Below, piece after piece: positions 49,701 to 58,535 of a DNA stretch of 64,000 nucleotides; the stretch's first letter is position 1; each line of letters begins with the position of its first letter. A program made the translations under genes and the position numbers. The notes beneath the pieces were generated by a model. It ran no database searches. It was not told the DNA's origin and was given only the letters and a program-made list of their open reading frames with translations. This DNA is from Breviolum minutum Mf 1.05b.01 (lineage: Eukaryota; Sar; Dinophyceae; Suessiales; Symbiodiniaceae), in assembly GCA_000507305.1 (NCBI GenBank), contig DF239336.1, forward strand, positions 62,001-126,000. Direction: 5' to 3'.

Positions 49701-52700
49701 GACAACCCCTTAAAAGGTCACGTTTTCACCATCCCAAAAGGGGGAAACACTGAATCACCAAAAACTGCAACACTTCCTTTTGGAGGTTTTACAAGATGAC
49801 TTTTATTTCAATATGTGAGACTTGAAGGGATGATGTTTAGGTTGGGTGAGCTTGGTATCAAGTGCCGGGCAGTCCACTCTGTCTCAGCTAAATCAAACGG
49901 AAATGCAAAAGTTCTTAGGGTTCGAAGAGCTTTAAAACGGCATCACAAAACAGAAATTCTCACAGATCAGAGAGCTAGCTTGTCAGGTTCAAAAATGTCA
50001 AACGCTAGTTGCAGGGCTAGGGTTCTGATGCTATATGAATTACAAAGAATGGCAAACAAATTAATAAAGTCAACCGAATCAGGTTGCAGCAAATGGTGCC
50101 CGCCTCCTATGGGTATTGTTGTATCATATTCCCTTACTCAAACACCTGGAACATCTGCATGATCGATTTACAAAGTTGGTGCAAGCAAATTCTGGCAAAA
50201 GAAAAACCGTCACAAAAATCGCCCCAACCACTAAACACCTAAAGCATCCTAAAGTTCCATCTACCCAAATTAACATCAAATAGCTAATCTCCACCTTCAG
50301 CCAGCACCCCACAAAAAAAACAGATACTAAACATGGCATCCTCCAAGTGATTCGGTAGCTGCTCCACCAAGCGTTGCTCCACCGCAGTAAAGAGTTGAGA
50401 GGCTTTGCTCTTCACCTGGGGCAACCCCTGCAATGGTTGTCTTGTTGGTGGTTGAACCAACCCATGTGTAAAATCCAAGGTAATTGACAGGATCAATAAT
50501 CAATCACCCAACAAAACATCAAATCCAAGATTGGTGGTTTCAACCAACCCATGATTGGGATATAACTAACTATATGTTCAACCATGATTCTTATAGGGAT
50601 ATAGCTTATACTAAACAGCTGGTTGGTGGTTGAACCAACCCATCTGAAAAATGGTTGTCAAATTGGAAATCATTTCCACAGGGATCGGGGTGAAAATAAA
50701 ACATAGTTGAAACCGCAACTTAGTTGTATATCGATATAGACAAAGGTATGATGATAGCTTTTAGTACAAACATTGCAATGTTGTAAAATGGACTTGCCAA
50801 GAAATGACTAGTACAATATAATCAAACAATGGTATACTAGAACAATCAAACGATGGCATAAAAGTATAAACGTATAATTGTATAATAGTCTAATAATGGT
50901 ATAATAATATTGTAAAGTAGTACACTTTTCTAGTGGTATATCAATATCGAAACACCAAAAAACAACTAGCTACTTGGAAACCTCATTTTACCATTTTTAC
51001 CACTGTAACACCCTATGTTCATTTGATTGTTTTGCGACTGTGGTTTTGAATCACGGACGGGGAACCTTACCTCATCAACCACTTCATCATTCAAAGACAC
51101 AATCATACATAAAACAAATGCTTTTCTGTCATCTCAATATCAAAATATCAGCAAACACATCTTAAAAGAGGTACAATTCCCTTAACCCAAACAATGTACT
51201 ATTATAAGCGAAATCCCACAAAATCCGCATATAGATTTGCATTGTTTCATCCCCAATATCGTTAAATCTAATGACCCCTGGTCTAAGACTCCACATCTCT
51301 GGTATTTTTCCCAACCCAAACAAAACAACATCGACTCCAGTCGACCCCAAAGGGGCCTTCCGATCGGTGCTGAGGCGGGTCAAAAAACGTCGGCTGCGTT
51401 TCTGCACCGCGTCCAGCTGGGGATCAATGGCGGTCTCCTTCGATTGGTGGGATGGAAAAAGGTAAGTTTATGCGGTTTAAGATATCTATTTCTATTGAAT
51501 TCATGTTTATGTGAATGATGGAACCCAAATGTTTGAAAAATATTAACATGGATGTAAAAGCATGCTGCTGAAAACACAAACATGCCGAATCCCGTATCAT
51601 TCATAGTTAAGGGTTATCCTCCGTGAAGGGGTGGAAGACTACTTACTGGTTTGGATCGGATCCTTGGAGGGATAAAACAAATGGGTTCCATTTCGAGTAT
51701 GTTTGCTGACACCAGTCATCGGACATAGATTGACTACGTTACAAAACAAAGCAACGAGAGATGAAAGTCAGACCAGTTTAGAAGTGGAGTGGTCAAATCG
51801 CGCCTTCAATGTCTGACAGATTGGTGACGTTTTCTTTCTTTCAATAACTGTGTTTACACAACCCATGGCCCATGGCTTTTGGACGTGTAAAACGGGAACA
51901 TGATATGTTTTTCCCGGATTTGAATCATCTTTGATAGTGAATTGCCTTATCAAACTAGGTTTGAGGAACAATTTGAGGGGAAACCTGCTGTATCAAATCT
52001 GAATCTTTAGGGATAGATCGTAAAACCTAAAACTACACACAACTGACCGGCCCAAAATAGGACTCCAATGGAGGCTTCAGTCCTGCAGCTGTGACAGCTG
52101 CTCTGCTAAGCGTTTCTGCCCTTCCAGAAGTACAGTGCCAGCCTTTCAAACAGCGAGTGCCAGCAATGGGGAGTGTCTTGCTGTTAACTCGATGATTAGA
52201 ATTATCTAACAAAAATAAATGATTTGTTAATATCTTATACGTACATATATCGTTAATATGAATACAGTATTTGAAAAACAATGAAATCAAGTATGCACAT
52301 ACCTATGTACATACAAGTATACATCTCACATTTTGCCATTTCAAAACTACTGAACCATATTCTGTATTCTCATTTCATCCACCGTGGGGCCTTGGATTCG
52401 CTAAGTTCCTGCTGAATCCAATGAAGTTGTTCTCGACCTCCAGCTGCTGCAGGTGGTTGAAAAAACCCAGTCGGGCAAAACACGAGTCAACCAAAAGGGA
52501 ATATCCTTTGATCGAGTAAATGAACTAATGCTCATTTTAAAACCACTACCATCTACTACCTAGATCCGTAGTAGGGAAGTAAGAAAGAATTGGAGCAATT
52601 ATTGAAGGATACGAAAAGTATCAGTAACAACGATAATGATAATCATGCAAAAAGTGATTCCCAAATTGATCAGAATTAAGTCTTTCATCAAAGGTTAAAA

Positions 52701-54198
52701 CTCAATACGTTGGGTGGTCTTCCCAGGAATAGTCAGAGTAGTCAAAGGGAAAAAGTATCACCATATCACCTACAAAAACACATCTTCATGCTTGTGGTCA
52801 CTGGTCACCATGAATTATTGGGAAGGGGGGACAGCCCAATCAATACGATTCAGTCCTTCAAGTCCCTACTTTTCTTTGGGTAGGTTATTACACCACTCAT
52901 GTCACGCCCAGGTCGTTTCCTTTTCTGCCTCGCCACTGAACCGTTAAACTCCAAAAAAGCAGGTCCATAAAACTGGCTGCATGCTTGTTTTGGGGAAAGT
53001 ACGTGTTTTTCCATATTTCAAATATTTTTCTTGTTTTTTTGTTCAAGTCCTTCCAAAAAAAACACCAGCAAAACAACCAAAAAACAAGGAACACTCCCCT
53101 CTCGTTGGCCCCAAAACCGGGATCCCTAACAACGTTCCATCTCCTCTTGAAGCTGGGAAGCCAAGACTTTAACCTCGAAAACTTCCCACGGATCGAAGCA
53201 AAGCTTCAACACAATCAATCACACGTTTTTTTTGGGTGGGTGGGTGGGTACCGTAAATCATGATCCATATATGCTCCATGCATGGAATATCTATCTACAT
53301 GTATCATAAATAAATTTAATTAAATTTATAGTAACTGGAGGAAAATATTCCATACATGGAGCAACTGGGTAGTATATGTCACCAACCTTGATTCGTCTGG
53401 GTGTCAAATTCTAGTTAGGGAGGGGTTATTGGTTGGTCTGGGCAAATAATTAATGAATCTTATAGAACTTGATAATCAAGCACTTGTTTAGGATTTTTCA
53501 TATCAATCGTGATATCTAGATATTGGGGAGTCTATATTTCCAAGAAAGTTACAACACACCCCTGGAGCACAGCCAAGGCAATCAATTGTGAAAGGAACCC
53601 CTTTATAGCCTGTTGGTAAAGCTTTTGGAGTGTGTTCCAAAGGTGTGTTGAAACAACCTTAGAATATTTGATCACCAAACAAATTCCCACGGAAGAAAGT
53701 CAGGATTTCTTGATCCTATGCACTACCTTCACCCAGATTGGTTGGTGCTTCAACCTACCTGCTAATGTTGCGGGGACAGTTCTAGGTTTGTGAGATGTCT
53801 AAGGTATAAATATCATAAATATAGAGATGAATGTATATGACAAATATATTAATTGTGGCAATTCTGGAGCTCCCAACATGATCGAAACATACTATACTGA
53901 AATCCAACAATGAAACACATCATCCAAAGCTCCTTGCTTCCTCCTCCTAACCCCTGGTTTACTGAGGATCCAGCAAAAAAAACAACATCCCATAAACTTG
54001 CAACAAAAATATCTACCTTTGGGGCTGAGGTTGTATGATGTCGTTGTGACTTGGGAAGTTTATTGGAAAGCACTTTCATGTCTTTTCCATCTCTCAACCC
54101 TGTCTCGCCATGCCACATTCTCATCGGCTGATGCAGTCTGAGCAATTTTGCTCCTCGGTTTTGGCGGGATTTTCGACTGGATGCGGACGGGTAGCCAT
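26888..54198 (-). CDS. Gene 2: unidentified 25-exon gene, largely helical product
   Basis: I do not recognise this protein. Twenty-five short exons, each chosen by coding quality and splice sites, join in continuous phase from ATG 54198 to TAG 26888 and give exactly 558 codons. The product is mostly amphipathic helix (for example ASQLQEEMERYSLLV, KRLAEQLSQLQ, AVVRVVEQLESEDRDRSV), with an acidic stretch LSENSEDESGDGPMVE around residues 162-178 and a segment GKQWFLVVVAEG followed by RTQDAATWKAALKQSL that looks like the last strand and helix of a PH domain. No membrane helix or signal peptide is evident. Helical tether or scaffold proteins are possible relatives, but that is speculation. Exons could be missing between 46.5 and 44.1 kb and between 38.5 and 36.4 kb. 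It runs in the same direction as the ABCC gene. Confidence 0.7.
27277..27318. repeat. (AT)n/(AG)n dinucleotide tracts
   Basis: ATATATATATAT, then GTATATAAAG, then AGAGAGAGAGAGAGAG. Shorter AT tracts occur near 9.82, 18.65, 18.85, 31.22, 46.13 and 46.74 kb. Confidence 0.85.
28030..28124. mobile_element. MITE-like, family B, diverged
   Basis: Shares TCCTGCACCA, ACATATAAAACCTTGTAA and TTTCTGAACCATCAACA with the copy at 16001. Confidence 0.65.
29204..29271 (-). CDS. Gene 2 exon 24
   Basis: EDPSAVDAADVVPPKMEDAS then GW plus AG. Acceptor GCTAG|GAA, GC donor GGAG|GCGCC. Acidic/proline-rich. Confidence 0.7.
29366..29437. repeat. (AAC)n microsatellite
   Basis: About 24 units directly after gene 2 exon 23 in its intron. 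Confidence 0.95.
29476..29598 (-). CDS. Gene 2 exon 23
   Basis: Forty-one codons including LLPRIMNLLDFRKQ and LLKRLGLHDFLKE. GT donor GAG|GTGACA. The start is chosen by phase (AGAG|ATT). An (AAC)n tract follows about 40 bases after the donor. Confidence 0.78.
30534..30593 (-). CDS. Gene 2 exon 22
   Basis: IASKLDEHMSVLVEGLNTSL. Acceptor ACGCAG|ATC, GT donor CTG|GTTTCC. Phase 0. Confidence 0.75.
30817..30877 (-). CDS. Gene 2 exon 21
   Basis: ISMDWLLKQVDLQRNVLNSW. Acceptor CTACAG|GATA, GC donor TGG|GCGAC. The intron from exon 20 is only 90 bases. Confidence 0.78.
30968..31047 (-). CDS. Gene 2 exon 20
   Basis: DWSVSAIVNALSYLFADVLK then RYACEK plus GC. Acceptor GTGAG|GAC, GA donor AAGGC|GATG. 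Clear coding composition. Confidence 0.8.
31435..31473 (-). CDS. Gene 2 exon 19
   Basis: ELGDKCISLGHAF. Acceptor AGAG|GAG, GA donor TTT|GAGC. It follows the longest intron of the gene (about 3.3 kb). Confidence 0.58.
31792..31904. mobile_element. MITE-like palindrome, family D
   Basis: CACCCCGGAAATTTAACATA and TAAATTTCGGGGGTGTAG arms, inner AAAAGGAAACTCATCTTCCA. Confidence 0.78.
32168..32290. mobile_element. MITE-like, family D, diverged
   Basis: AAACTAACAGTTCGCCCCTA at the left and GCTGTTAGTTTCAGGAAGGG at the right. Confidence 0.7.
33580..33652. repeat. (CAC/CAT)n microsatellite
   Basis: Starts as CACCAT repeats and continues as pure CAT, in gene 2 intron 18. Confidence 0.95.
33981..34071. 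mobile_element. MITE-like palindrome, family C
   Basis: TCCCATACCATCCATGTATG and CATAGATCCTATGGGTA arms. Confidence 0.78.
34317..34421. mobile_element. MITE-like palindrome, family A
   Basis: Termini TTAGGTGGTTTCAA and TTGAAACCACCACCCAG; core GGATCATTTCCCCAAGG. Confidence 0.78.
34737..34781 (-). CDS. Gene 2 exon 18
   Basis: ECIADAKAERMSLDL. Acceptor ACTGAG|GAG, GC donor TTG|GCTTT. The open frame is longer on both sides, so the limits are set by phase. Confidence 0.65.
36337..36423 (-). CDS. Gene 2 exon 17
   Basis: VRVTLNDLGSASDEVLRISA then WDISTLVQL. Acceptor GTAAG|GTC, GT donor CTG|GTAGGT. A complete family-E palindrome begins about 15 bases upstream of the acceptor. Confidence 0.85.
36438..36530. 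mobile_element. MITE-like palindrome, family E
   Basis: CCATGGGAACCCAAAACC and GGTTTTGGGTTCCCATGG are a perfect inverted repeat. The element lies immediately upstream of gene 2 exon 17. Confidence 0.82.
36581..36650. mobile_element. MITE-like, family D, one half only
   Basis: TTCCTCCCTGAAACTAATAA and TGGATGGTTGGAAGACGAG; ends at the middle like the copy at 25651. Confidence 0.6.
37702..37742. repeat. (AAC)n microsatellite
   Basis: About 13 units followed by related CCACGACCACAACCACA. Confidence 0.93.
38485..38538 (-). CDS. Gene 2 exon 16
   Basis: DTCLDFILKILPAIQIEK. Acceptor TTCTCAG|GAT, GT donor AAG|GTGCGG. Phase 0. Confidence 0.8.
38924..39001 (-). CDS. Gene 2 exon 15
   Basis: VLSKAEEAWTNIEAREELVN then HLKAHL. 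Acceptor CAGCAG|GTC, GT donor TTG|GTGAAT. Phase 0 at both ends. Confidence 0.82.
39200..39308 (-). CDS. Gene 2 exon 14
   Basis: DRSVHLGTMDVSRFLCEDMD then IEREVLSRIHDFNPEQ. Strong acceptor TTTTTCAG|GG, GT donor CAG|GTTTCAG. One of the clearest exons. Confidence 0.82.
39986..40026 (-). CDS. Gene 2 exon 13
   Basis: AVVRVVEQLESED plus AG. Acceptor GGAAG|GCA, GA donor ACAG|GAAAC. The split Arg is completed by the first G of exon 14. Confidence 0.72.
40613..40654 (-). CDS. Gene 2 exon 12
   Basis: EMVVAKLQELKENQ. Acceptor CCGAG|GAA, GT donor CAG|GTGAAT. Phase 0. Confidence 0.7.
41048..41147. mobile_element. MITE-like palindrome, family D variant
   Basis: ACCCTCCTGGGAACTAACAT and ATGTTAGTTCCCTGGAGGGT are near-perfect inverted repeats. 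Confidence 0.78.
41502..41545 (-). CDS. Gene 2 exon 11
   Basis: LDDEVMVKGATGIV. Acceptor CCGAG|GTT. The end is uncertain: GA donor GTC|GAAC keeps phase, but a downstream GT does too. Confidence 0.5.
42354..42432 (-). CDS. Gene 2 exon 10: PH-like helix
   Basis: AHAAGRTQDAATWKAALKQS then LLDLMS. 'R-T-x-x-A-x-x-W-x-x-A-L' resembles the conserved Trp helix that closes PH domains. Acceptor TTCTAG|GCA, GA donor TCAG|GATG. Confidence 0.72.
44033..44086 (-). CDS. Gene 2 exon 9: PH-like strand
   Basis: SYRGIEGKQWFLVVVAEG. GA donor GGC|GAAAC. The start is uncertain: the open frame extends upstream (SISLSQITRFVK), so the exon may be longer. Confidence 0.65.
45000..45130. repeat. GCCTACGCG short-motif repeat island, left part
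   Basis: The motif GCCTACGCG (or CTACGCGG) occurs about seven times with irregular spacing in DNA far richer in G+C and CpG than its surroundings. Confidence 0.85.
45232..45382. repeat. 40-bp tandem repeat, about 3.75 units
   Basis: Unit begins CAACCGCGATCATGTGAGC and ends GCCGGACCT; copies start at 45232, 45272, 45312 and 45352 with a few substitutions. Confidence 0.9.
45435..45682. repeat. GCCTACGCG short-motif repeat island, right part
   Basis: About ten more GCCTACG motifs, some in tandem (CTACGCCTACGCGCGCCTACG), flanking the 40-bp tandem repeat. Confidence 0.85.
46507..46583 (-). CDS. Gene 2 exon 8: acidic stretch
   Basis: AELLRKHLDLSENSEDESGD then GPMVE, a Ser/Asp/Glu-rich likely disordered or phosphorylated segment. 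Donor GAA|GTGAGA is close to consensus. The acceptor is CTGAG|TT, one of the few not followed by G. Confidence 0.68.
47352..47461. mobile_element. MITE-like palindrome, family B
   Basis: Starts TACTGTTGATGG and ends CCATCAACAGTA, a perfect 12-bp terminal inverted repeat, with CAGAAATCCGG and its partner GGATTTCTT inside. Confidence 0.82.
48020..48175. mobile_element. Palindromic element, family G, with internal 11-bp tandem repeat
   Basis: Ends GGGATAAACTCATCCCACC and GGGTTGATGAGTTTATCCCC. Between them AAAGGGTATAT is repeated about four times (48066-48111). Confidence 0.7.
48216..48327. mobile_element. MITE-like palindrome, family D
   Basis: TACACTACGGAACTTTAACA and TGTTAAACTTCGGCGGTGTA arms; CCAAAAGGAAACTAGGCTTC inside. 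Confidence 0.75.
48805..48886 (-). CDS. Gene 2 exon 7
   Basis: VLEQLGLNRALLVDGLKALP then VDQAMEW. Acceptor GTCAG|GTC, GA donor TGGG|GACAT. The frame would stop soon after, so an intron is needed. Confidence 0.75.
50341..50415 (-). CDS. Gene 2 exon 6
   Basis: VKSKASQLFTAVEQRLVEQL then PNHLE. Acceptor CCCCAG|GTG, GA donor GAG|GATGCC. A degenerate family-A MITE end lies about 25 bases upstream of the acceptor. Confidence 0.78.
50618..50723. mobile_element. MITE-like palindrome, family A
   Basis: Termini GGTTGGTGGTTGAACC and TTGAAACCGCAACTTAG. Two lone left ends of the same family lie just to the left (about 50440 and 50532), so three copies or fragments cluster upstream of gene 2 exon 6. Confidence 0.72.
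51366..51437 (-). CDS. Gene 2 exon 5
   Basis: ETAIDPQLDAVQKRSRRFLT then RLST. Acceptor GAAG|GAG, GA donor ACC|GATCG. Basic helix. Confidence 0.75.
52083..52142 (-). CDS. Gene 2 exon 4
   Basis: AGTVLLEGQKRLAEQLSQLQ. Acceptor AAAG|GCT, GA donor CAG|GACTG. Heptad-like helix; phase 0 at both ends. Confidence 0.75.
52438..52505 (-). CDS. Gene 2 exon 3
   Basis: YSLLVDSCFARLGFFNHLQQ then LE. Acceptor AAAG|GATAT, GT donor GAG|GTCGAG. Clear codon-like composition. Confidence 0.75.
53134..53173 (-). CDS. Gene 2 exon 2
   Basis: VKVLASQLQEEME plus one base. Acceptor TTCGAG|GTT, GT donor GAAC|GTTG. Coiled-coil-like. The split Arg codon is completed by exon 3. Confidence 0.65.
53260..53377. mobile_element. 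MITE-like, family C, diverged
   Basis: GCTCCATGCATGGAATATC and GATATTCC-type partner ATATTCCATACATGGAGC; the core contains TTTAATTAAATTTA. Confidence 0.65.
54139..54198 (-). CDS. Gene 2 exon 1 (start codon)
   Basis: Twenty codons, MATRPHPVENPAKTEEQNCS. The ATG lies one base after a GGACAG with an upstream T-rich tract, as expected for a spliced-leader trans-splice acceptor or an internal acceptor. GA donor TCA|GAC. A second frame over the same DNA (PPKPRSKIAQTASADENVAW) is also open, so the first exon is the least certain. Confidence 0.5.
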
Positions 54199-55367
54199 GC
54201 TGTCCGAAACCAAGAAACATATTGTGGAACAAGAAGGATGTCCACCCAAATTGGGGATTTCAATCCCATCAAATCCCACTAAATCACTCTAGAAATTGGT
54301 GGGATCGATGGGCCCAACATCTTTCAAAACACTTCCAGATCGAGCTTTACAAGATTCGTACATTTGGAGCTTAGCCTTTCAAGCAAGAATCACCTTACCA
54401 TTGGTCCAAGCAAGGATTCCCTTTAACCTAGGGAATCTTACCTCCTGCCTGCTTCAAAGTAATGGTTTCTGAAAAGAAAACATTTATACGTACATTAAAA
54501 ATGTATACAGTATACAGCAGCTGAACTCATCTCTTGAATTCCCAAGTTGATATGGACTTCCAGTGATTTCCATGGTGCACCAAACTCTGATTCAATTTTG
54601 AACAATTTTTCCCTAAACATACGAAACCCACCAGTTTGGGTATTTGTGGGTCGTCTCTTGGTCGTTGGTCAACAAAATCCAAAATCGCATGTTAAATACC
54701 CGTCGACAGGTCACCATGCTAGAAACTTGCCTGGAGTATATAAGTACATAACACTGATCACTAGTATAGCTCCTGAGTGAAAACCTTGGAACAAAAACTT
54801 GTTCATGCTAGTGGGGATTAACATCTTCAAGCAAAGTTTAAAGGGTAAGTTTGGGTTAAGTGAACCTTGGACACCATCGCAGTTACTTCACGCAACGCAC
54901 ATGTGAGAGTAGATCATTGAACCGGCACCCGCTAATATCTAGATCTGACTTGTCTCATTGATTGCAACCGTAGTTTTCTGTGTCCTCCAATAGTGTTTTA
55001 AGGGGTTTGCACTGGTTACTGCCTAGATCTCGGAAAGAAACTCAGAATCTCGAAACCCAAAACAGAAACGAAACTGACCGTGAACATGTTCTGGTTGATA
55101 GATTTTGCCATGCATCGGAAAAAAGAGTCGTGAACTGAATGAATATCTCGCCAACAGAAGGTGGACGAGATGGTGTCTTAGTCCATCTGAAAATACATAT
55201 TAGTCTAATTGGAAACCCTTCCCAAAACGGGTTGAACAAGGACTTGAAACCACAACCACTGTAATGATCCAAAAATGTAAACAACGCCATGACCACCAGC
55301 ATCATGGTGCCACTACTGTTGATGAAGCAGAAATCCGGCCAAAACCAAATTAGATGTGTCATCAATA

Positions 55368-55474
55368 CATACCAAATAGGATCCATGTATGGTATATTTA
55401 CCTAGAATTGGTGGATCTTTATGGTAAATGTAGTGTAAATATACCATACCAGTACATGGATCCTATGGGTAATA
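55368..55474. mobile_element. MITE-like palindrome, family C
   Basis: AGGATCCATGTATGGTATAT at the left, ACATGGATCCTATGGGTA at the right. Upstream of gene 2. Confidence 0.8.
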
Positions 55475-55647
55475 ATCAGCATGCTTCATAAGGTTTCATG
55501 AATCCCAACTGTTTAGCCAAACGTTTGTTCCCATCAAACCATTTGAGAGCCAAGCTTCAAACAACTCACAGCTTCTTCCAAACCTTCCACCTCCAAGCTG
55601 CTAAAATCACCTTGGAAGTTGGACAACAAAAAAAGTCCTCCATGCTG

Positions 55648-55742
55648 TCGAATGGAAAAATCTGGCTAACCAGTTGCATATGTAGTTTATGCCATGAACA
55701 ACAAAAATCCGATGGTGGTGCAGGAGTTATTCCATCAAGAGT
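55648..55742. mobile_element. MITE-like, family B, diverged
   Basis: Shares TCTGGCTAACCAGTTG and GGTGGTGCAGGAGTTATTCC with the copy at 47352. A lone left end (TACTGTTGATGAAGCAGAAA) lies at 55315. Confidence 0.65.
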
Positions 55743-56850
55743 ATTTTTTGAGGTTGAGTTGTGCCATCATGCAAAGACATTTCTACGTACTGTACAGAGT
55801 TCATCATGGAGGTTGTAATCGAACAGTGTCATCGTCGTCATCATTGTCATAGTATTCATCACAATTACCACATTTATATCAATTATCAATGTGGAGTATC
55901 ATCATCATTCGGGGGAAGATTCGTCTGATGTTTTTTTGATTTCAACTGTTTCAACTCTGAATTCCTCTTCTTTTCCATTTCGAGGATGTGAAGAATTGAA
56001 CGGAACACATGTAATTGAAAAAGGCAATGATTGTAACAAACAAACTTTACGACTTCTTGTGTCTCTCCATACCATAGGTGTTCTCATGTTGGCATCTGCA
56101 TCTTGTGCTTTCGAGACAGTACTCTGTCAATTTGTGTTTTGGCTCAATCTTCGGCCAATGGTCAGTTGGTGCTTCGGATAGTTTCCTTCCTCTCAAGACA
56201 CCTCCAAGTTTAGTAAGTTGTAATCCCTTGCATATGGCAAAAAATCCAGGATTCCTGCAATGAGATACGAAAAGCACATATAACAGCCAACATCAACCAC
56301 TCTTGTCAACTTCTAACTACCCAAAAACTAACGCTCCCAATTCGGCTTCCCCCAAAACACACCGCGCCTGTCGACAACATCTCCCGAAAACTGGAAAGGC
56401 TTTCATGCAAAGGCAACTCGCTGATCTCCTCAGGCTCCTGTCGTGAGACTATTTGAATCCAAGTTGGGAGGTGCTTTTTTTGGACAAAAACGTCATAAAA
56501 ACGTCATAGTAGTGCATTAATCATTGTCAATATATTATCATGATATTTCACCATCAGTGAAACTATTGATACTATATCATGGATTCTCATTCTTGTTTTC
56601 ATGTGGTCAACAGCCTTTTTCTCGCTGCTTGGAACCAGCAAGGCGTGTATTCCCCTCGACGTTGCAATGCGTCTCCTCCATTTCTCCATCACGTTGCCAC
56701 ACATCTCCATCGCTCCACTCAAAGCAACCATCGGGTCCTTGGAGGATCTCCGATGGATCTCGGTCCCAATGTGGTTCTTTGTGGATCACAACAAATATGG
56801 TTTGATAAGTCATAGTCTGGGTGTATGAAGGGACGTACCCACTAAAATTG

Positions 56851-56896
<46 letters not shown>
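56851..56896. repeat. (CAT)n microsatellite
   Basis: About 15 units in the divergent intergenic region. Confidence 0.95.
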
Positions 56897-57542
56897 GCTT
56901 TAAAAGTGGAGAAAATAAATATAGTTGCAGATTTATTATGAATATGGAACACATAACGTTCCTAGTTGTGCTCGATACAAAAGGCAAAAGGTAATCTTCC
57001 CTCCATTCCTCACTAAATCCAACTGAAAAAGCTGATGGTGAATTAGCCACCATGATGCTTGCCTTTCAGAGGTGTACTAAGTTCCTAAGCTACCTTCAGG
57101 GGAGCTTCTCCAATGTATTTTGCTGTTGGTTGATGTTCCAGAACTTTGAGGACCCACAACCAGTACTAGGCTACGGAGGTTTACAGTGAAATGTCAATAG
57201 TCGACTATGTTTATTGTACCTACGGCTGCTTGTCAAAAGGTTCAGAATGTTTGATACTTCAAACATGGGATAAAACAAACCAAAGCTTATGAGTAAATTC
57301 ATCATTTAATATTGTCACATTCAGTTGTAACTTTTATGTAAGCCGAAAATTCAGTGGAGGAAAACCAGGCGTCGATAACAGAACTTCATTGCATCATCCC
57401 AAGCTGAACCTGTTTGCTTGTTGTAGACATAAATAAACCGTGTACATACAATAAGATACATTATGTACATTGGTCACACATGGCTGAAGATATATGTTTG
57501 ATTTATTAGGGTGTGGGTTAGCCTCTTTCCAAGAGGTGGTCT

Positions 57543-57665
57543 GTTGAAATCAGGAACCATTTGCAAAAAGGTAGAAGCTATTTGCAAAACCCCCAGGGAC
57601 TACTTGGGACTACTTACAAAAAGCTAGGAACCATTTGCAAAATTTAGGCAGGTTTTAGCATGGTT
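57543..57665. repeat. Short dispersed repeat of 'gaaccatttgcaaaa' type
   Basis: GGAACCATTTGCAAAAAGG, GAAGCTATTTGCAAAA and GGAACCATTTGCAAAAT alternate here. Related units occur at about 59.62 kb and, inverted, at 61.60 kb. Confidence 0.75.
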
Positions 57666-58066
57666 TTAGCAAATACATTGCATACCATTCAAGTGGATAG
57701 GAAGCAAGTCCAACTGTTTCAATCGGTTTTTGACAAGTAAGTAAACGAATTATATCAAATCAAATCAAACCATTGGGCAGAATCAGAAACACCAGTCATA
57801 AATGGCAATCCGATCAAACCTATAGGGAAAACCAGGGAATCCTTCCTCACTCCAGGTTCAATTTTGGGAGTTGTGAAGCAAATACTGGACAAATTCAATG
57901 TAATTATGTAACTGTAACTGCAACCCTGGGCTGACCATTCTTCACCCCCAGCTAGTATTTGTTTCTTGACTCCTAATTTCCATGTTGTGTGTTACCAACG
58001 CCAAAGCATTTTGGTTGGAAGCCAAGCTGTGTGCATTCCCAGTTTTGGTGTGGCCCCTTTGCAGCC

Positions 58067-58167
58067 ATGAGCAGTGATGGAAAGCAAGAGTCAGACTCGT
58101 GTTCTTTTGTGAGGGGCATTCTTGGGTCTTCCGACGATTACCAGTGCCTAGGACCAAAGAAGGGAAG
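58067..58167 (+). CDS. Gene 3 exon 1: probable C2-domain protein, start codon
   Basis: Thirty-three codons beginning MSSDGKQESDSC and continuing SFVRGILGSSDDYQCLGPKK. The ATG is two bases after CCCTTTGCAG, a good acceptor (trans- or cis-splice). GT donor GGAAG|GTGACC, phase 2. Confidence 0.55.
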
Positions 58168-58408
58168 GTGACCACAAATTCATAGGTGATAGGCTGATAC
58201 TGATCACTGATACTGACAGGTAACAGACAATAGACAATGACCATAGACAATACATATGATTTGTATTTTGAATTTAGATTTATTTTCAATGATGGTGAGT
58301 GAGGCTATGACTCTATGAGATCAGCATAGGAAAAAACCCACCTTGCAAAGTAGTGTTTCTCATTCACCAATCTCAACCCAATCCCGTTTTCTTGGAAATA
58401 CATCGGAG

Positions 58409-58535
58409 TTCTGATAGTGATGAGCCAGTCCGTGGCCAGTCCGTGCAGAAGCTGCACGAATCCTTCCATTGCTCAGTTGGAAAGCTTTCTTTGGATCTGT
58501 GTTGCCACTACAGCGAACAAAAACTCAAGATAAGG
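58409..58535 (+). CDS. Gene 3 exon 2: start of a C2-like domain
   Basis: Forty-two codons in phase with exon 1 (AG+T gives Ser). SVGKLSLDLCCHYSEQKLKI then R matches the first two beta strands of C2 domains ('G-x-L-x-l-x-L-x-Y-x-x-x-x-x-x-L-x-V'). C2 domains bind Ca2+ and phospholipid in vesicle and membrane proteins (family knowledge). GT donor AGG|GTACAG. Confidence 0.55.

Larger units (their letters stand above)
54199..58066. promoter_or_regulatory. Divergent intergenic region between gene 2 and gene 3
   Basis: Gene 2 reads leftward from 54198 and the candidate gene 3 reads rightward from 58067, so this 3.9 kb should hold both 5' ends. No TATA-like or other promoter motif can be assigned. 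It holds a family-C MITE, two family-B pieces and an ATC microsatellite. Weak minus-strand frames occur near 55.1 and 56.7 kb, but I could not link them to gene 2. Confidence 0.4.
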
